A stretch of DNA of 8,224 nucleotides from Candidatus Poribacteria bacterium (GCA_002729015.1 PBVO01000101.1:14202-22425), one strand, 5' to 3'; counted from the stretch's first letter, positions 1-6,420 are shown. Numbers and translations are program-made. The notes: generated by a model from the letters alone, not told the origin.

Positions 1-52
1 TTCCGATTTTATCAAATCAGAATTATTTTTGCAAAGGATGACATTTTTATAA

Positions 53-69
53 TTGGCATAGGGTTTGCT
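53..69 (+). promoter_or_regulatory. sigma-54 (RpoN) -24/-12 promoter for flgFG
   Basis: The sequence reads TTGGCA-TAGGG-TTTGCT. The invariant GG lies at 55-56 and the GC at 67-68, exactly 12 bases apart start to start as in the consensus TGGCAC-N5-TTGC; only the last base of the -24 box differs. Transcription should begin near position 80, giving a leader of about 59 bases before flgF. Sigma-54 promoters for middle flagellar genes are well known in many Gram-negative groups and need an enhancer-binding activator. The activator site would lie mostly upstream of the window. The small inverted repeat GATTT-N4-AAATC at 5-18 is a weak candidate for part of it. Confidence 0.8.
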
Positions 70-138
70 AACTCAAACAGTAGCTGATCCCAATCAGGTG
101 AGACCAAAGAGATTCATCAAAGCGAGGTACTAGACAAT

Positions 139-894
139 ATGAACAAAGGAACATATTTAGCAACACAAGGCATGGTTTATGAATCAATGCGAATGGACAT
201 GATAGCTAATAATCTAGCTAACTTAAATTCGGCCGGTTTCAAAAAGAGCCACCTGCATTTAACCGCTTTCAAGGATTATCTTACCCAATCTATTCCTGAT
301 AAAGAAACTGGCTTGGCTCCAAGTAGCAACAACCCAAATTTATCAACGGCGACTGTTGCTAACTACCGTCTCAATTTAGCAGATGGGCCAATCCGTGAAA
401 CTAGTCAACCACTGGATTTAGCCATCCAAGGTAAGGGCTTTTTTGGGGTTTTAAATCATGATGGTACAGTTTCCTATACGAGAAATGGTTCTTTTACCCT
501 TGACGATCAAGGGAATCTTGTCACACAAAATGGACAACCGATTTTGGATCCTGATGAACAGCCCATCCAAATGGGCCAAATTGTAAATTTACGGATTACT
601 AATAAAGGGGAAATTTTTGATGGTGAAGAAATGGTCAACCAGTTGATGGTAAGAGACTTTCCTTCTGATAGCTTGACACAAAAAGGGAATAGCCTTTACC
701 AAACTACTGATTCATCAGAAGGAAACACCAGTGAATTCAATATTCTACAAGGCTATTTGGAAGGTTCTAACGCGAATCCTGTTCACCAAATGGTACAGAT
801 GATTGAAACTTTAAGAAATTTCCAAGGCTATCAAAAGACTATCCAAGCCTTCAATGACTCGGTTCAGCAAATCAATGAAACAGCTCGATCTTAA
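139..894 (+). CDS. flgF: Flagellar basal-body rod protein FlgF
   Basis: FlgF is a proximal-rod subunit, exported by the flagellar type III system and assembled between the MS ring and the distal rod. The 251-residue length is normal for the family. The N-terminal rod-protein signature is seen at residues 21-36 (ANNLANLNSAGFKK). The central FlgE/F/G-type segment is at 93-119 (LAIQGKGFF, then TRNGSF). The C-terminal D0 helix starts at about 207 (LEGSNANPVHQMVQMIE). There is no signal peptide, as expected for this export route. The ATG at 139 is preceded by GAGG at 124-127, a slightly long spacing of 11 bases. The gene is first after the sigma-54 promoter and is followed by flgG after 27 bases, so the two are probably cotranscribed. 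Assignment as FlgF rather than a second FlgG rests on its divergence from the clear FlgG next to it and on gene order. Confidence 0.9.
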   Translation: MNKGTYLATQGMVYESMRMDMIANNLANLNSAGFKKSHLHLTAFKDYLTQSIPDKETGLAPSSNNPNLSTATVANYRLNLADGPIRETSQPLDLAIQGKGFFGVLNHDGTVSYTRNGSFTLDDQGNLVTQNGQPILDPDEQPIQMGQIVNLRITNKGEIFDGEEMVNQLMVRDFPSDSLTQKGNSLYQTTDSSEGNTSEFNILQGYLEGSNANPVHQMVQMIETLRNFQGYQKTIQAFNDSVQQINETARS

Positions 895-921
895 GACTAA
901 ATTAGTAAGGGGAACAGCAAA

Positions 922-1707
922 ATGATGAGAGCATTATGGTCATCCGCATCAGGGATGGTCGCTCAACAGAAGAATATCGATGTAATTTCAAACAATATTT
1001 CTAACGTCAATACTGTAGGCTTCAAAGGTAGCCGAGCAGATTTTCAGGATATGATCTACCAAGTCATCCAGCCAGCAGGAACGCTTAATCAAGAACGTAC
1101 AATCCCAACAGGTATAGAGATCGGACACGGTACACAATTGGTTGCTACACCTACTCGTTTCGCACAGGGCGACTTAAAAGATACTGAAGACACGCTTGAC
1201 ATGGCAATTCAAGGTGACGGTTTTTTCCGAGTTAAGATGCAAGACAATCAAACCTATTACACCCGTGCTGGCGCATTTACACTCGATGAAAGTGGTACTT
1301 TAGTAACCGCTAATGGCTTGCCACTCGACCCACCTATTCAAATCCCACCTGAAGCAGAAGATGTTTTGATTGCTGAAGATGGTACTGTTTCCACTCGAGC
1401 TGCTGGGGATATTGAGCCTACTATTGCCGGTAGTATTGAACTAGCTCTTTTTCCTAACCCGAGAGGTTTACAACATGAAGGACGAGGGTTATATAAACAA
1501 ACTAGTGCTACAGGACAAGAAATGATCAGGACACCAGGACAACTTGGTGCTGGAATTATTCGCTCTGGAATGCTGGAGATGTCAAACGTAAAAATCGTGG
1601 ATGAAATGGTGGGAATGATAGTTGCCCAAAGATCTTACGAAGCTAATGCCAAATCGATTCAAACCGCAGACGAAATGTTAGGTACAGCAAACACACTACG
1701 TCGATAA
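922..1707 (+). CDS. flgG: Flagellar distal rod protein FlgG
   Basis: FlgG forms the distal rod, the drive shaft that passes through the P and L rings and carries the hook. The protein has 261 residues, against 260 in Escherichia coli. The N terminus (MMRALWSSASGM) and the motif NNISNVNTVGFKGSR at 24-38 are typical. The FlgG-type stretch at about 46-70 (QVIQPAGTLNQERTIPTGIEIGHG) is present. The LDMAIQGDGFFRV motif is at 92-104, TRAGAFTLDESG at 114-125, and the C-terminal D0 helix begins at LEMSNVKIVDEMVGMI (218-233). Two adjacent ATG codons could start it (922 or 925). The Shine-Dalgarno AAGGGG at 907-912 is 9 bases from the first and the family usually begins MMR or MIR, so 922 is chosen. It ends the flgFG unit and faces flgL tail to tail. 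Confidence 0.97.
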   Translation: MMRALWSSASGMVAQQKNIDVISNNISNVNTVGFKGSRADFQDMIYQVIQPAGTLNQERTIPTGIEIGHGTQLVATPTRFAQGDLKDTEDTLDMAIQGDGFFRVKMQDNQTYYTRAGAFTLDESGTLVTANGLPLDPPIQIPPEAEDVLIAEDGTVSTRAAGDIEPTIAGSIELALFPNPRGLQHEGRGLYKQTSATGQEMIRTPGQLGAGIIRSGMLEMSNVKIVDEMVGMIVAQRSYEANAKSIQTADEMLGTANTLRR

Positions 1708-1723
1708 AAAATAAACTGATAAT

Positions 1724-1757
1724 CTAAGGATAATTTTAGTCATTTCGGAAAGAAGTG
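1724..1757 (+). other. Paired small hairpins with GGA loops in the flgG 3' region
   Basis: Two short hairpins lie between the flgG stop and the terminator. CTAA (1724-1727) pairs with TTAG (1736-1739), with GGA opening the loop. CATTTC (1741-1746) pairs with GAAGTG (1752-1757) around the loop GGAAA, with one T-G pair. No open reading frame of note occupies 1708-1800. This may be only the untranslated tail of the flgG message. GGA in hairpin loops is the pattern bound by CsrA/RsmA proteins, so a role as binding site or decoy is possible but unproven. Confidence 0.25.
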
Positions 1758-1800
1758 ATGCCAATGGGATATTAATTCCCGAATCTTATAGATAACGAAG

Positions 1801-1851
1801 AAAAAAATTCCACCGCTACTAACAATTTTTTGGTGCCGGTGGAATTTTTTT
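1801..1851. terminator. Bidirectional intrinsic terminator between flgG and flgL
   Basis: The arms 1801-1815 (seven A then TTCCACCG) and 1837-1851 (CGGTGGAA then seven T) are perfectly complementary over 15 bp, with a 21-base loop. The A tract on one side and the T tract on the other give a U run after the stem in both directions. It can therefore end the flgFG transcript from the left and the flgK-flgL transcript from the right. It lies 4 bases beyond the flgL stop codon and 93 bases beyond the flgG stop. Confidence 0.9.
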
Positions 1852-1855
1852 ATAA

Positions 1856-3652
1856 TTAACCAAGAATGTCGATCAGAGATGGTTGCATGGCCTTGCCAGC
1901 TACGGTTAATGACGATCTATAAGCGTTTTCTAATTCGCGTAATTCTGTTAAAGCTGTAGCTTGATCAACCCCTTCAACCTCTTTCATCTGTCCTTCAATT
2001 GTAGTGCGAATCGTAGTCAATCTAGTTTCATTTTCTGTCACGGCCTGAATCCGCAAAGAACTTTCAGTAGCAATAAGATCTACTTTGCTAATCAGGTCGT
2101 TCAAAAGATTTCTTGTATCTGTCTTTACTCGTTCTGCTAACTCCTGAGGAGCATCATCCCCCTCGGTTGTAACAGAGAAATTACCTAAGTAAAGTTCACC
2201 TCCACCTTCGTTATGAGTGGTAACTTGAATACTGGTTTGGCTGCTACCAGCGACGGTATCTTGCACCATTAGCTCGCCATCAACGCCAACTTTTGCCTGG
2301 ATTGATCCACCAAAACTAAACTCAATATGATTCAGCAAATCTGCCACTGTAGCTCCAATCGAAATACCATAAATTCCATTTGTATCTGCTACTGGATCTC
2401 CATTAGCATCTGTTTGGGGGGCAGCTGTAAATGCGAAGGTTTTACTAATGTTGTTACCGGTTGGACCTGTTCCACTGATTGTCAAAGTTTCCCCTACTCT
2501 TGGTTGTCGTGTAGGATCAGCTACCAGCTCAGCTAAAGTACTATCACTGCTGGCAACAGTAGTAGCTGCTAAGACTCCATCTTCATCAAACTGATATGCC
2601 TTCAACTCTACATCGGAGGTCTGAACTTTTACTGTTTTTCGTGTGTGTGTCATTGTGCCAAAATCTAGCGAGCCATTCTCATTCTGAGGTTCTATTACTG
2701 CTCGTAGTGAACTGTTTTCACCATTGGTTACATTGTCAGCTACCACAATTTTTCCCGCTGAACTGATGTAGACATTGACATCCCCGTAGGTATCCTCCAA
2801 AAGCTGTAACAATCCACCAACAGTATCTCCATACAGTGGGTTATTGATAAGATCATCCGTCAGTGAAATAGTTCGATTAATTGTTGCACCTTCTCCAATT
2901 GGTAAACTTGACTGGCCTGAAAGTAGAATAGTATCTGTTACATCAATATCAGCTAAATCTGCTAGCTTAGTACTAGTAGTAGCCAAATCACCATTAGCGG
3001 TAAGTAATTGACCAGAGGAAATCGAATGTTTTGTCGTTTCGTCCACGATACCCAAATCTTTTTGATCTACCAAATTGCCCAGGGTTTCCATTACCTTGAA
3101 AAGCCCCTTCTCGTTACTACCGAAAACCTCGGAGCCTATCATGTTTACCTGCATTTTCTCATCTGGGCCAATTTCTAGTTCAATTTTTTCGGTATTTCCT
3201 TGATATAAGATTTTACCGTTTTGCTCTACAAAAGCAGGTGCACTAGTTTTTGTACCCGCAAAAATATACTGATTGAGTATCTTTGTGTTAGCGATTTGCT
3301 TGAATTGTGATCGCATATTGCTCAGTTCTGCGCTAGCTTCGATATTACCAATTTTGGATGAGATGTCAGTCGCAAACTGTTTTAATAGAAACATGGTATC
3401 ATTAACTTGGCCGATTACACTGTCAATTTGGTTAAGGCGAAAACTCGCCTTATCATTATTAGATATGTGTTGGACGTTGATAGAAAAATCTTTCCTTAGG
3501 CTCATAACTGATAGGAGTTGTGATGGTTCACCAGACAAAGAACGAATTTTCCTTCCCGTTGATACTTTGTCTATGGCATCTTGAATTCCTTCTAAGCCTT
3601 CTTGTAAATCACCTGTTGTTCGAGTAGAGATCATTTTGTGGGTCACTCTCAT
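1856..3652 (-). CDS. flgL: Flagellar hook-associated protein 3 (FlgL), enlarged
   Basis: FlgL (HAP3) is the second hook-filament junction protein, placed between FlgK and the first flagellin. The N terminus has the flagellin-like helix and the family signature (MRVTHKM at 1-7, STGRKIRSLSGEPS at 31-44). The region NTKILNQYIFAGTKTSAPAF at 122-141 is the usual FlgL motif, followed by YQGNTEKIELEIG. The C-terminal helix ends in LTVAGKAMQPSLIDILG (582-598), also characteristic. At 598 residues it is nearly twice the E. coli length (about 317). The excess lies at about residues 200-500, in the surface-exposed middle, and contains two similar segments, annotated separately. A strong AGGAG at 3660-3664 lies 7 bases from the ATG and supports this start. 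A 41-bp gap separates it from flgK upstream, so cotranscription is likely. It is last in its operon, directly before the shared terminator. Confidence 0.95.
   Translation of the reverse strand: MRVTHKMISTRTTGDLQEGLEGIQDAIDKVSTGRKIRSLSGEPSQLLSVMSLRKDFSINVQHISNNDKASFRLNQIDSVIGQVNDTMFLLKQFATDISSKIGNIEASAELSNMRSQFKQIANTKILNQYIFAGTKTSAPAFVEQNGKILYQGNTEKIELEIGPDEKMQVNMIGSEVFGSNEKGLFKVMETLGNLVDQKDLGIVDETTKHSISSGQLLTANGDLATTSTKLADLADIDVTDTILLSGQSSLPIGEGATINRTISLTDDLINNPLYGDTVGGLLQLLEDTYGDVNVYISSAGKIVVADNVTNGENSSLRAVIEPQNENGSLDFGTMTHTRKTVKVQTSDVELKAYQFDEDGVLAATTVASSDSTLAELVADPTRQPRVGETLTISGTGPTGNNISKTFAFTAAPQTDANGDPVADTNGIYGISIGATVADLLNHIEFSFGGSIQAKVGVDGELMVQDTVAGSSQTSIQVTTHNEGGGELYLGNFSVTTEGDDAPQELAERVKTDTRNLLNDLISKVDLIATESSLRIQAVTENETRLTTIRTTIEGQMKEVEGVDQATALTELRELENAYRSSLTVAGKAMQPSLIDILG
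2219..2944 (-). repeat. Two diverged copies of one domain inside FlgL
   Basis: Residues of about 237-325 (bases 2944-2678) and 386-478 (bases 2497-2219) of FlgL follow the same plan. Each opens with a strand-rich stretch (DTILLSG against ETLTISG, then TISLT against TFAFT). Each continues with a helix-like segment (GDTVGGLLQLLEDTYG against GATVADLLNHIEFSFG) and closes with a G-[KE]-[IL]-hydrophobic-V-x-D pattern (GKIVVADNV against GELMVQDTV). The copies are clearly diverged in protein and not recognisable as DNA repeats, so the duplication is old. They probably form extra outward-facing domains, as the variable middle of FlgL and flagellin does in general. That placement is inferred. Confidence 0.65.
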
Positions 3653-3693
3653 CTAATTACTCCTAAGTCGAAATCTGTTAATGCTTACGTTAC

Positions 3694-5388
3694 TTACATA
3701 TTAATCAACGTCTGCATTACCTGATCGACCGTCGATATGTAACGAGCCGCAGCTTCGTAAGCTCTCTGGAATTGAATCAAATTAACCATTTCTTCGTCCA
3801 TAGATACACCGGAAACACTCTCGCGAAATGATTCCAGCTGGGAAGTTAATAACCCATTATTTTCTTCGTTTCTCTGTGCTTGTTGGGATTGGATCCCAAT
3901 TATGGTCATAGTACTAGCATAATATTCTTCGAGTGTTTGTGTGCCATTAGACATTACAAATTCATTCCGCTTAGCGGTAATACTAAAAGCAATCTCATTA
4001 TTACCAGGTTCATCAGGCCGACTCGACACGCCAATTTTCTCTGGGCTGTGTACCAAACTTAAGTTAACGGCCATATCATTTATACTCTCTCCGGTAAAAA
4101 ATTCAATTCCTGTTGTATTATCCAATCCATACCCTTTAACATGGACTGAATTAACCTCAGCCATCAGCGTTGTAGCAAACGAATTGACTCGTTCAATAAA
4201 ACGTGGAATCTGATTATCCCGGACATTCATCAAACCGCCAATTTTTCCACTTTTAATAGAGACCTCTTTACCTGAACGTGAGTCGGTAATGACGACAGTT
4301 TTTTGATTGTTAGCAAGTGGGCTAGTTTGACTAGTCGTCCCATTATCTGGGAGACCAAAGACTTTTGTTCCTTCCAATACTAACTCGCCATCGACCTCAA
4401 TTTTTATCATGCCTGTTCCATCACCAATGTCAGAAATCGTAGCGTTTTCTATTCCAGCTAGATTAAAAAGAGTTTGGATTTGGTTTTCGTGTTGGCTACG
4501 CTCATTCACTATTTGCCTGACTTCAGCCGTGGTACCTCGATGAGACAAAATACTTTGATTCTTTCTAGCAATGGTCTTTACTAACTGGTTAATTTCAGTG
4601 TAGATGATTGATTTTGTGTTTGGCTGTTCTGAACTAGCGAAGATAGGGGGTTGATCTTTAGCTGCTAATGTGCCCACCCGATCTCCATCTACGAAAGCAA
4701 GGCCTCCTAGATGAATTTGTAACATGCCATTACTTTCTTCAATAGTAGTAAAATCAGTATATTCGGACAGCTTCGTTAATAAACCATGGCGGACTGTACG
4801 TTGTGAATTGGCCGTTTCACCAGAAAACTCGATTGCAGCAATGTCGCGGTTCAACTTGGCGATTGAATCGCCTAATTCATTGACTTCGGTCACAAAGCTA
4901 TGGATTTGTGTATTATTTTCCTCATATAAACTTTGGAATCCTAGATTAACGTTCTTTAGTTCTTGTACTAGATCCTGCGCACGGCCAATAGTAACATTAC
5001 GGGCGATTTCTTTTGATTCTGGATCAACACTCAAATTATGCCAACTATCCCAAAAATCTGCTACTGCACCAGAAACCCCCCCCACATCCAAATCAGTAAA
5101 CAACCTCTCAATTTGTTGCATCTGGTCAGATTGTGTACTCCAGTTGTTTGAATCTTGAATACTTTGACGTAGACGACTTTCTAAGATCTTATCCCGTACC
5201 TGTGTTACCTGTGTAACATTAGACCCAGACTGTGAATGGCCTCTGACATCGATGGCAATGTCGACCCGTTCACGGGCATAATTTGGTGTATTAACATTTG
5301 CAATATTGTGACCTGTGACCATTAACCCACGTCGCTGTGCGTTAAGCGATTGTCGAGCAGTCTCTAAACTACCTAATAAATTTGTCAT
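3694..5388 (-). CDS. flgK: Flagellar hook-associated protein 1 (FlgK)
   Basis: FlgK (HAP1) is the first junction protein, added to the hook tip once the hook reaches its length. The 564 residues are near the E. coli length of about 547. The N-terminal axial-protein motif TGHNIANVNTPNYAR is at 25-39, and the following helical region (about 65-185) is typical. SGKIGGLMNVRDNQIPRFIERVNSFATTL at about 380-408 followed by EVNSVHVKGYGLD is the usual FlgK middle. The C terminus VSGVSMDEEMVNLIQFQRAYEAAARYISTVDQVM (525-558) is canonical. The start codon is 9 bases after the flgN stop, and the Shine-Dalgarno (AGGAA) overlaps that stop codon, so translation is probably coupled to flgN. A run of eight G interrupts codons 102-105; see the separate entry. 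Confidence 0.97.
   Translation of the reverse strand: MTNLLGSLETARQSLNAQRRGLMVTGHNIANVNTPNYARERVDIAIDVRGHSQSGSNVTQVTQVRDKILESRLRQSIQDSNNWSTQSDQMQQIERLFTDLDVGGVSGAVADFWDSWHNLSVDPESKEIARNVTIGRAQDLVQELKNVNLGFQSLYEENNTQIHSFVTEVNELGDSIAKLNRDIAAIEFSGETANSQRTVRHGLLTKLSEYTDFTTIEESNGMLQIHLGGLAFVDGDRVGTLAAKDQPPIFASSEQPNTKSIIYTEINQLVKTIARKNQSILSHRGTTAEVRQIVNERSQHENQIQTLFNLAGIENATISDIGDGTGMIKIEVDGELVLEGTKVFGLPDNGTTSQTSPLANNQKTVVITDSRSGKEVSIKSGKIGGLMNVRDNQIPRFIERVNSFATTLMAEVNSVHVKGYGLDNTTGIEFFTGESINDMAVNLSLVHSPEKIGVSSRPDEPGNNEIAFSITAKRNEFVMSNGTQTLEEYYASTMTIIGIQSQQAQRNEENNGLLTSQLESFRESVSGVSMDEEMVNLIQFQRAYEAAARYISTVDQVMQTLINM
5076..5083 (-). repeat. G8 homopolymer inside flgK
   Basis: Eight consecutive C on the + strand are eight G in the coding direction, spelling V-G-G-V (GTG GGG GGG GTT) at FlgK codons 102-105. 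Two GGG glycine codons in a row stand out in this A+T-rich DNA. As read here the frame is open through the tract. A change of one base would stop FlgK soon after residue 105. Tracts of this kind change length by slipped-strand mispairing in some bacteria; whether this one does is not known. Confidence 0.6.
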
Positions 5389-5397
5389 GGAAAGTTC

Positions 5398-5916
5398 CTA
5401 GGCCAAAGTGTGGAGCTGTACACTATTTTTTTGGTTCAGCTCCCCGGAATAGCCAAAACTATTCTGAGCAGACACCAACAAGCGAAGTGTAGCGTTAATG
5501 TAATCCCGCGCCCTATGAATAATGTAAGCATTATCCGACTGAGCTGATTGTATTAGCCTGGCTAATTGATTTAGTTCAGAGCTAAAGTTGCGAAAACTCG
5601 TCGAAAATGGTTCTGAAACCACATCGGCAAGTTTCCGCAGTTTCAAATGTGCTGTCCCACTAGATGAAATAACAGGGATGCCTAGAAGGCGGGCAAATTC
5701 GAGCATTAAAGCCATTCGGGTCATTGATAAGGCCTTTAGCTCTGTTGCCTGAGTATCTAATACTCCTAAAAGGGACGTGATCTTTTCGGCATTATCGCTA
5801 GCTAAGATAGGAGGAGCTGACGTCGTTAGCTTAAACAATTTTTTGCACAGGCTTACTTCTTGAGTAAGAATGTGCGTTAAGCGATTCAACGCAGCTTTAT
5901 CAATTGTTGATTGCAT
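5398..5916 (-). CDS. flgN: FlgN-like export chaperone for FlgK and FlgL
   Basis: FlgN-family proteins are small cytoplasmic helical chaperones that bind the C termini of FlgK and FlgL and deliver them to the export gate. The 172-residue product has no signal peptide or membrane segment and appears almost wholly helical. Features seen are a heptad-like N-terminal half (about 10-80, with LTQEVSLCKKLFKL and LLGVLDTQATELKALS) and a C-terminal helix (DNAYIIHRARDYINATLRLLVSA, about 128-150) followed by SFGYSG. This matches the family's usual ending, in which an Asn-containing last helix is followed by a Tyr-Gly turn. Sequence conservation in this family is low, so the call leans on position between flgM and flgK, the normal place. 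The start has only a modest GGAA 7 bases upstream. The gap to flgM upstream is 135 bp. Confidence 0.8.
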   Translation of the reverse strand: MQSTIDKAALNRLTHILTQEVSLCKKLFKLTTSAPPILASDNAEKITSLLGVLDTQATELKALSMTRMALMLEFARLLGIPVISSSGTAHLKLRKLADVVSEPFSTSFRNFSSELNQLARLIQSAQSDNAYIIHRARDYINATLRLLVSAQNSFGYSGELNQKNSVQLHTLA

Positions 5917-5978
5917 TTAGAATTCCGTTTATATAAGCCTGACAATTCAACCGACTGAGTTCGTCGTTTAATTGCTAT

Positions 5979-5998
5979 AACTGATGAAATTATCAGTT
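5979..5998. other. Inverted repeat in the flgM-flgN gap
   Basis: AACTGAT (5979-5985) and ATCAGTT (5992-5998) are perfect complements around a 6-base loop. No T run follows on either strand, so it is not an ordinary terminator. It sits near the middle of the 135-bp gap between flgM and flgN. It may be an RNA hairpin affecting stability or translation of the flgN part, or a protein-binding palindrome. I found no clear promoter in this gap. Confidence 0.35.
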
Positions 5999-6051
5999 GA
6001 GAAAAAGCGAGTTTCTATATTAATGCAACAACTGCTTAATGTATTACTGAC

Positions 6052-6384
6052 CTATTGGTTTGAAGGCAAAACACCAGTGGCCAAGATTTTCTCAGCAACT
6101 TGTGCGCTATCAACTGTGTACTCTCCACTATCAACTAAAGCACGTAGCCGAGCAACTTTTTCAGTGTCAATTTCAGGTGAATCGACGACTCTTTGTCGGA
6201 TCTGATCGAGTGCGTTACTCTCTTCAGAGCGAGTAATAGTATCTTGCGCTGTCGTTGTAGTTGATGAATTACTGTTTAAGTAGGGATTCCGATTGTTGAC
6301 GTTGGTGGAGGCAGTTTTCTCGGGTTGACTTTGTTGTGATCGTACACCCGGTCTATTTCCTATAAGACGTTCGATAGGTACCAT
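6052..6384 (-). CDS. flgM: Anti-sigma-28 factor FlgM
   Basis: FlgM binds FliA (sigma-28) in the cytoplasm and is exported when the hook is complete, which frees sigma-28 to transcribe late genes. The 110-residue protein (E. coli 97) has a disordered-looking N-terminal half rich in Ser, Thr, Asn and Gln (about 11-55). The C-terminal sigma-binding helices are at about 58-105 (SPEIDTEKVARLRALVDSGEYTVDSAQVAEKIL), which line up with the E. coli pattern I-x-x-E-R/K-V-x-x-L-K/R-x-x-I/V-x-x-G-E-x-x-x-D-x-x-K/Q-I/V-A. The ATG at 6384 has an excellent AAGGAG at 6392-6397. It is preceded by its own sigma-28 type promoter, so FlgM would feed back on its own synthesis. The position after flgJ, rather than beside flgA as in enterobacteria, is common outside the gamma group. 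Confidence 0.95.
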   Translation of the reverse strand: MVPIERLIGNRPGVRSQQSQPEKTASTNVNNRNPYLNSNSSTTTTAQDTITRSEESNALDQIRQRVVDSPEIDTEKVARLRALVDSGEYTVDSAQVAEKILATGVLPSNQ

Positions 6385-6400
6385 TGTTATTCTCCTTTTT

Positions 6401-6420
6401 ACTCACTTTCCGAGGTGAGT
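6401..6420 (-). promoter_or_regulatory. Hairpin in the flgM leader next to the Shine-Dalgarno
   Basis: In the flgM sense strand, ACTCAC (6420-6415) pairs perfectly with GTGAGT (6406-6401) around the loop CTCGGAAA. The loop carries GGA at 6411-6409. A second GGA lies in the Shine-Dalgarno at 6395-6393, 16 bases further on. The predicted transcript from the sigma-28 promoter starts near 6432 and would contain both. The hairpin has no following T run, so it is not a terminator. A GGA in a loop plus a GGA in the ribosome site is the arrangement of CsrA-repressed leaders; binding here is inferred, not shown. Confidence 0.45.

Noticed and set aside
1766..1778. Short GGGA...TCCC inverted repeat in the flgG-flgL gap as a separate terminator or riboswitch part
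   Set aside because: The stem is only 4 bp with no T run, and the interval does not match any riboswitch core I recognise.
2641..2650. (GT)5 dinucleotide run inside flgL as a possible phase-variation site
   Set aside because: Five units are too few to expect frequent slippage, and the run encodes an unremarkable T-H-T stretch. It is much weaker than the G8 tract in flgK.
3273..3584. + strand open frame of 103 codons opposite flgL
   Set aside because: It mirrors the conserved N-terminal coding region of FlgL and is explained as a shadow frame.
4724..5158. Long + strand open frame (144 codons) opposite flgK
   Set aside because: It is antisense to a well-conserved part of FlgK. The protein has no family features, and no promoter or ribosome site is seen.
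5197..5214. Tandem 9-base repeat TACCTGTGT x2 in flgK
   Set aside because: It is two in-frame copies encoding V-T-Q V-T-Q. A change of copy number would keep the frame, and the segment fits ordinary FlgK.
5984..6205. Open frame on the + strand, 73 codons, starting in the flgM-flgN gap
   Set aside because: Most of it runs antisense to flgM. The product has no recognisable domain, its start lies inside the 5979-5998 inverted repeat, and there is no clear ribosome site.
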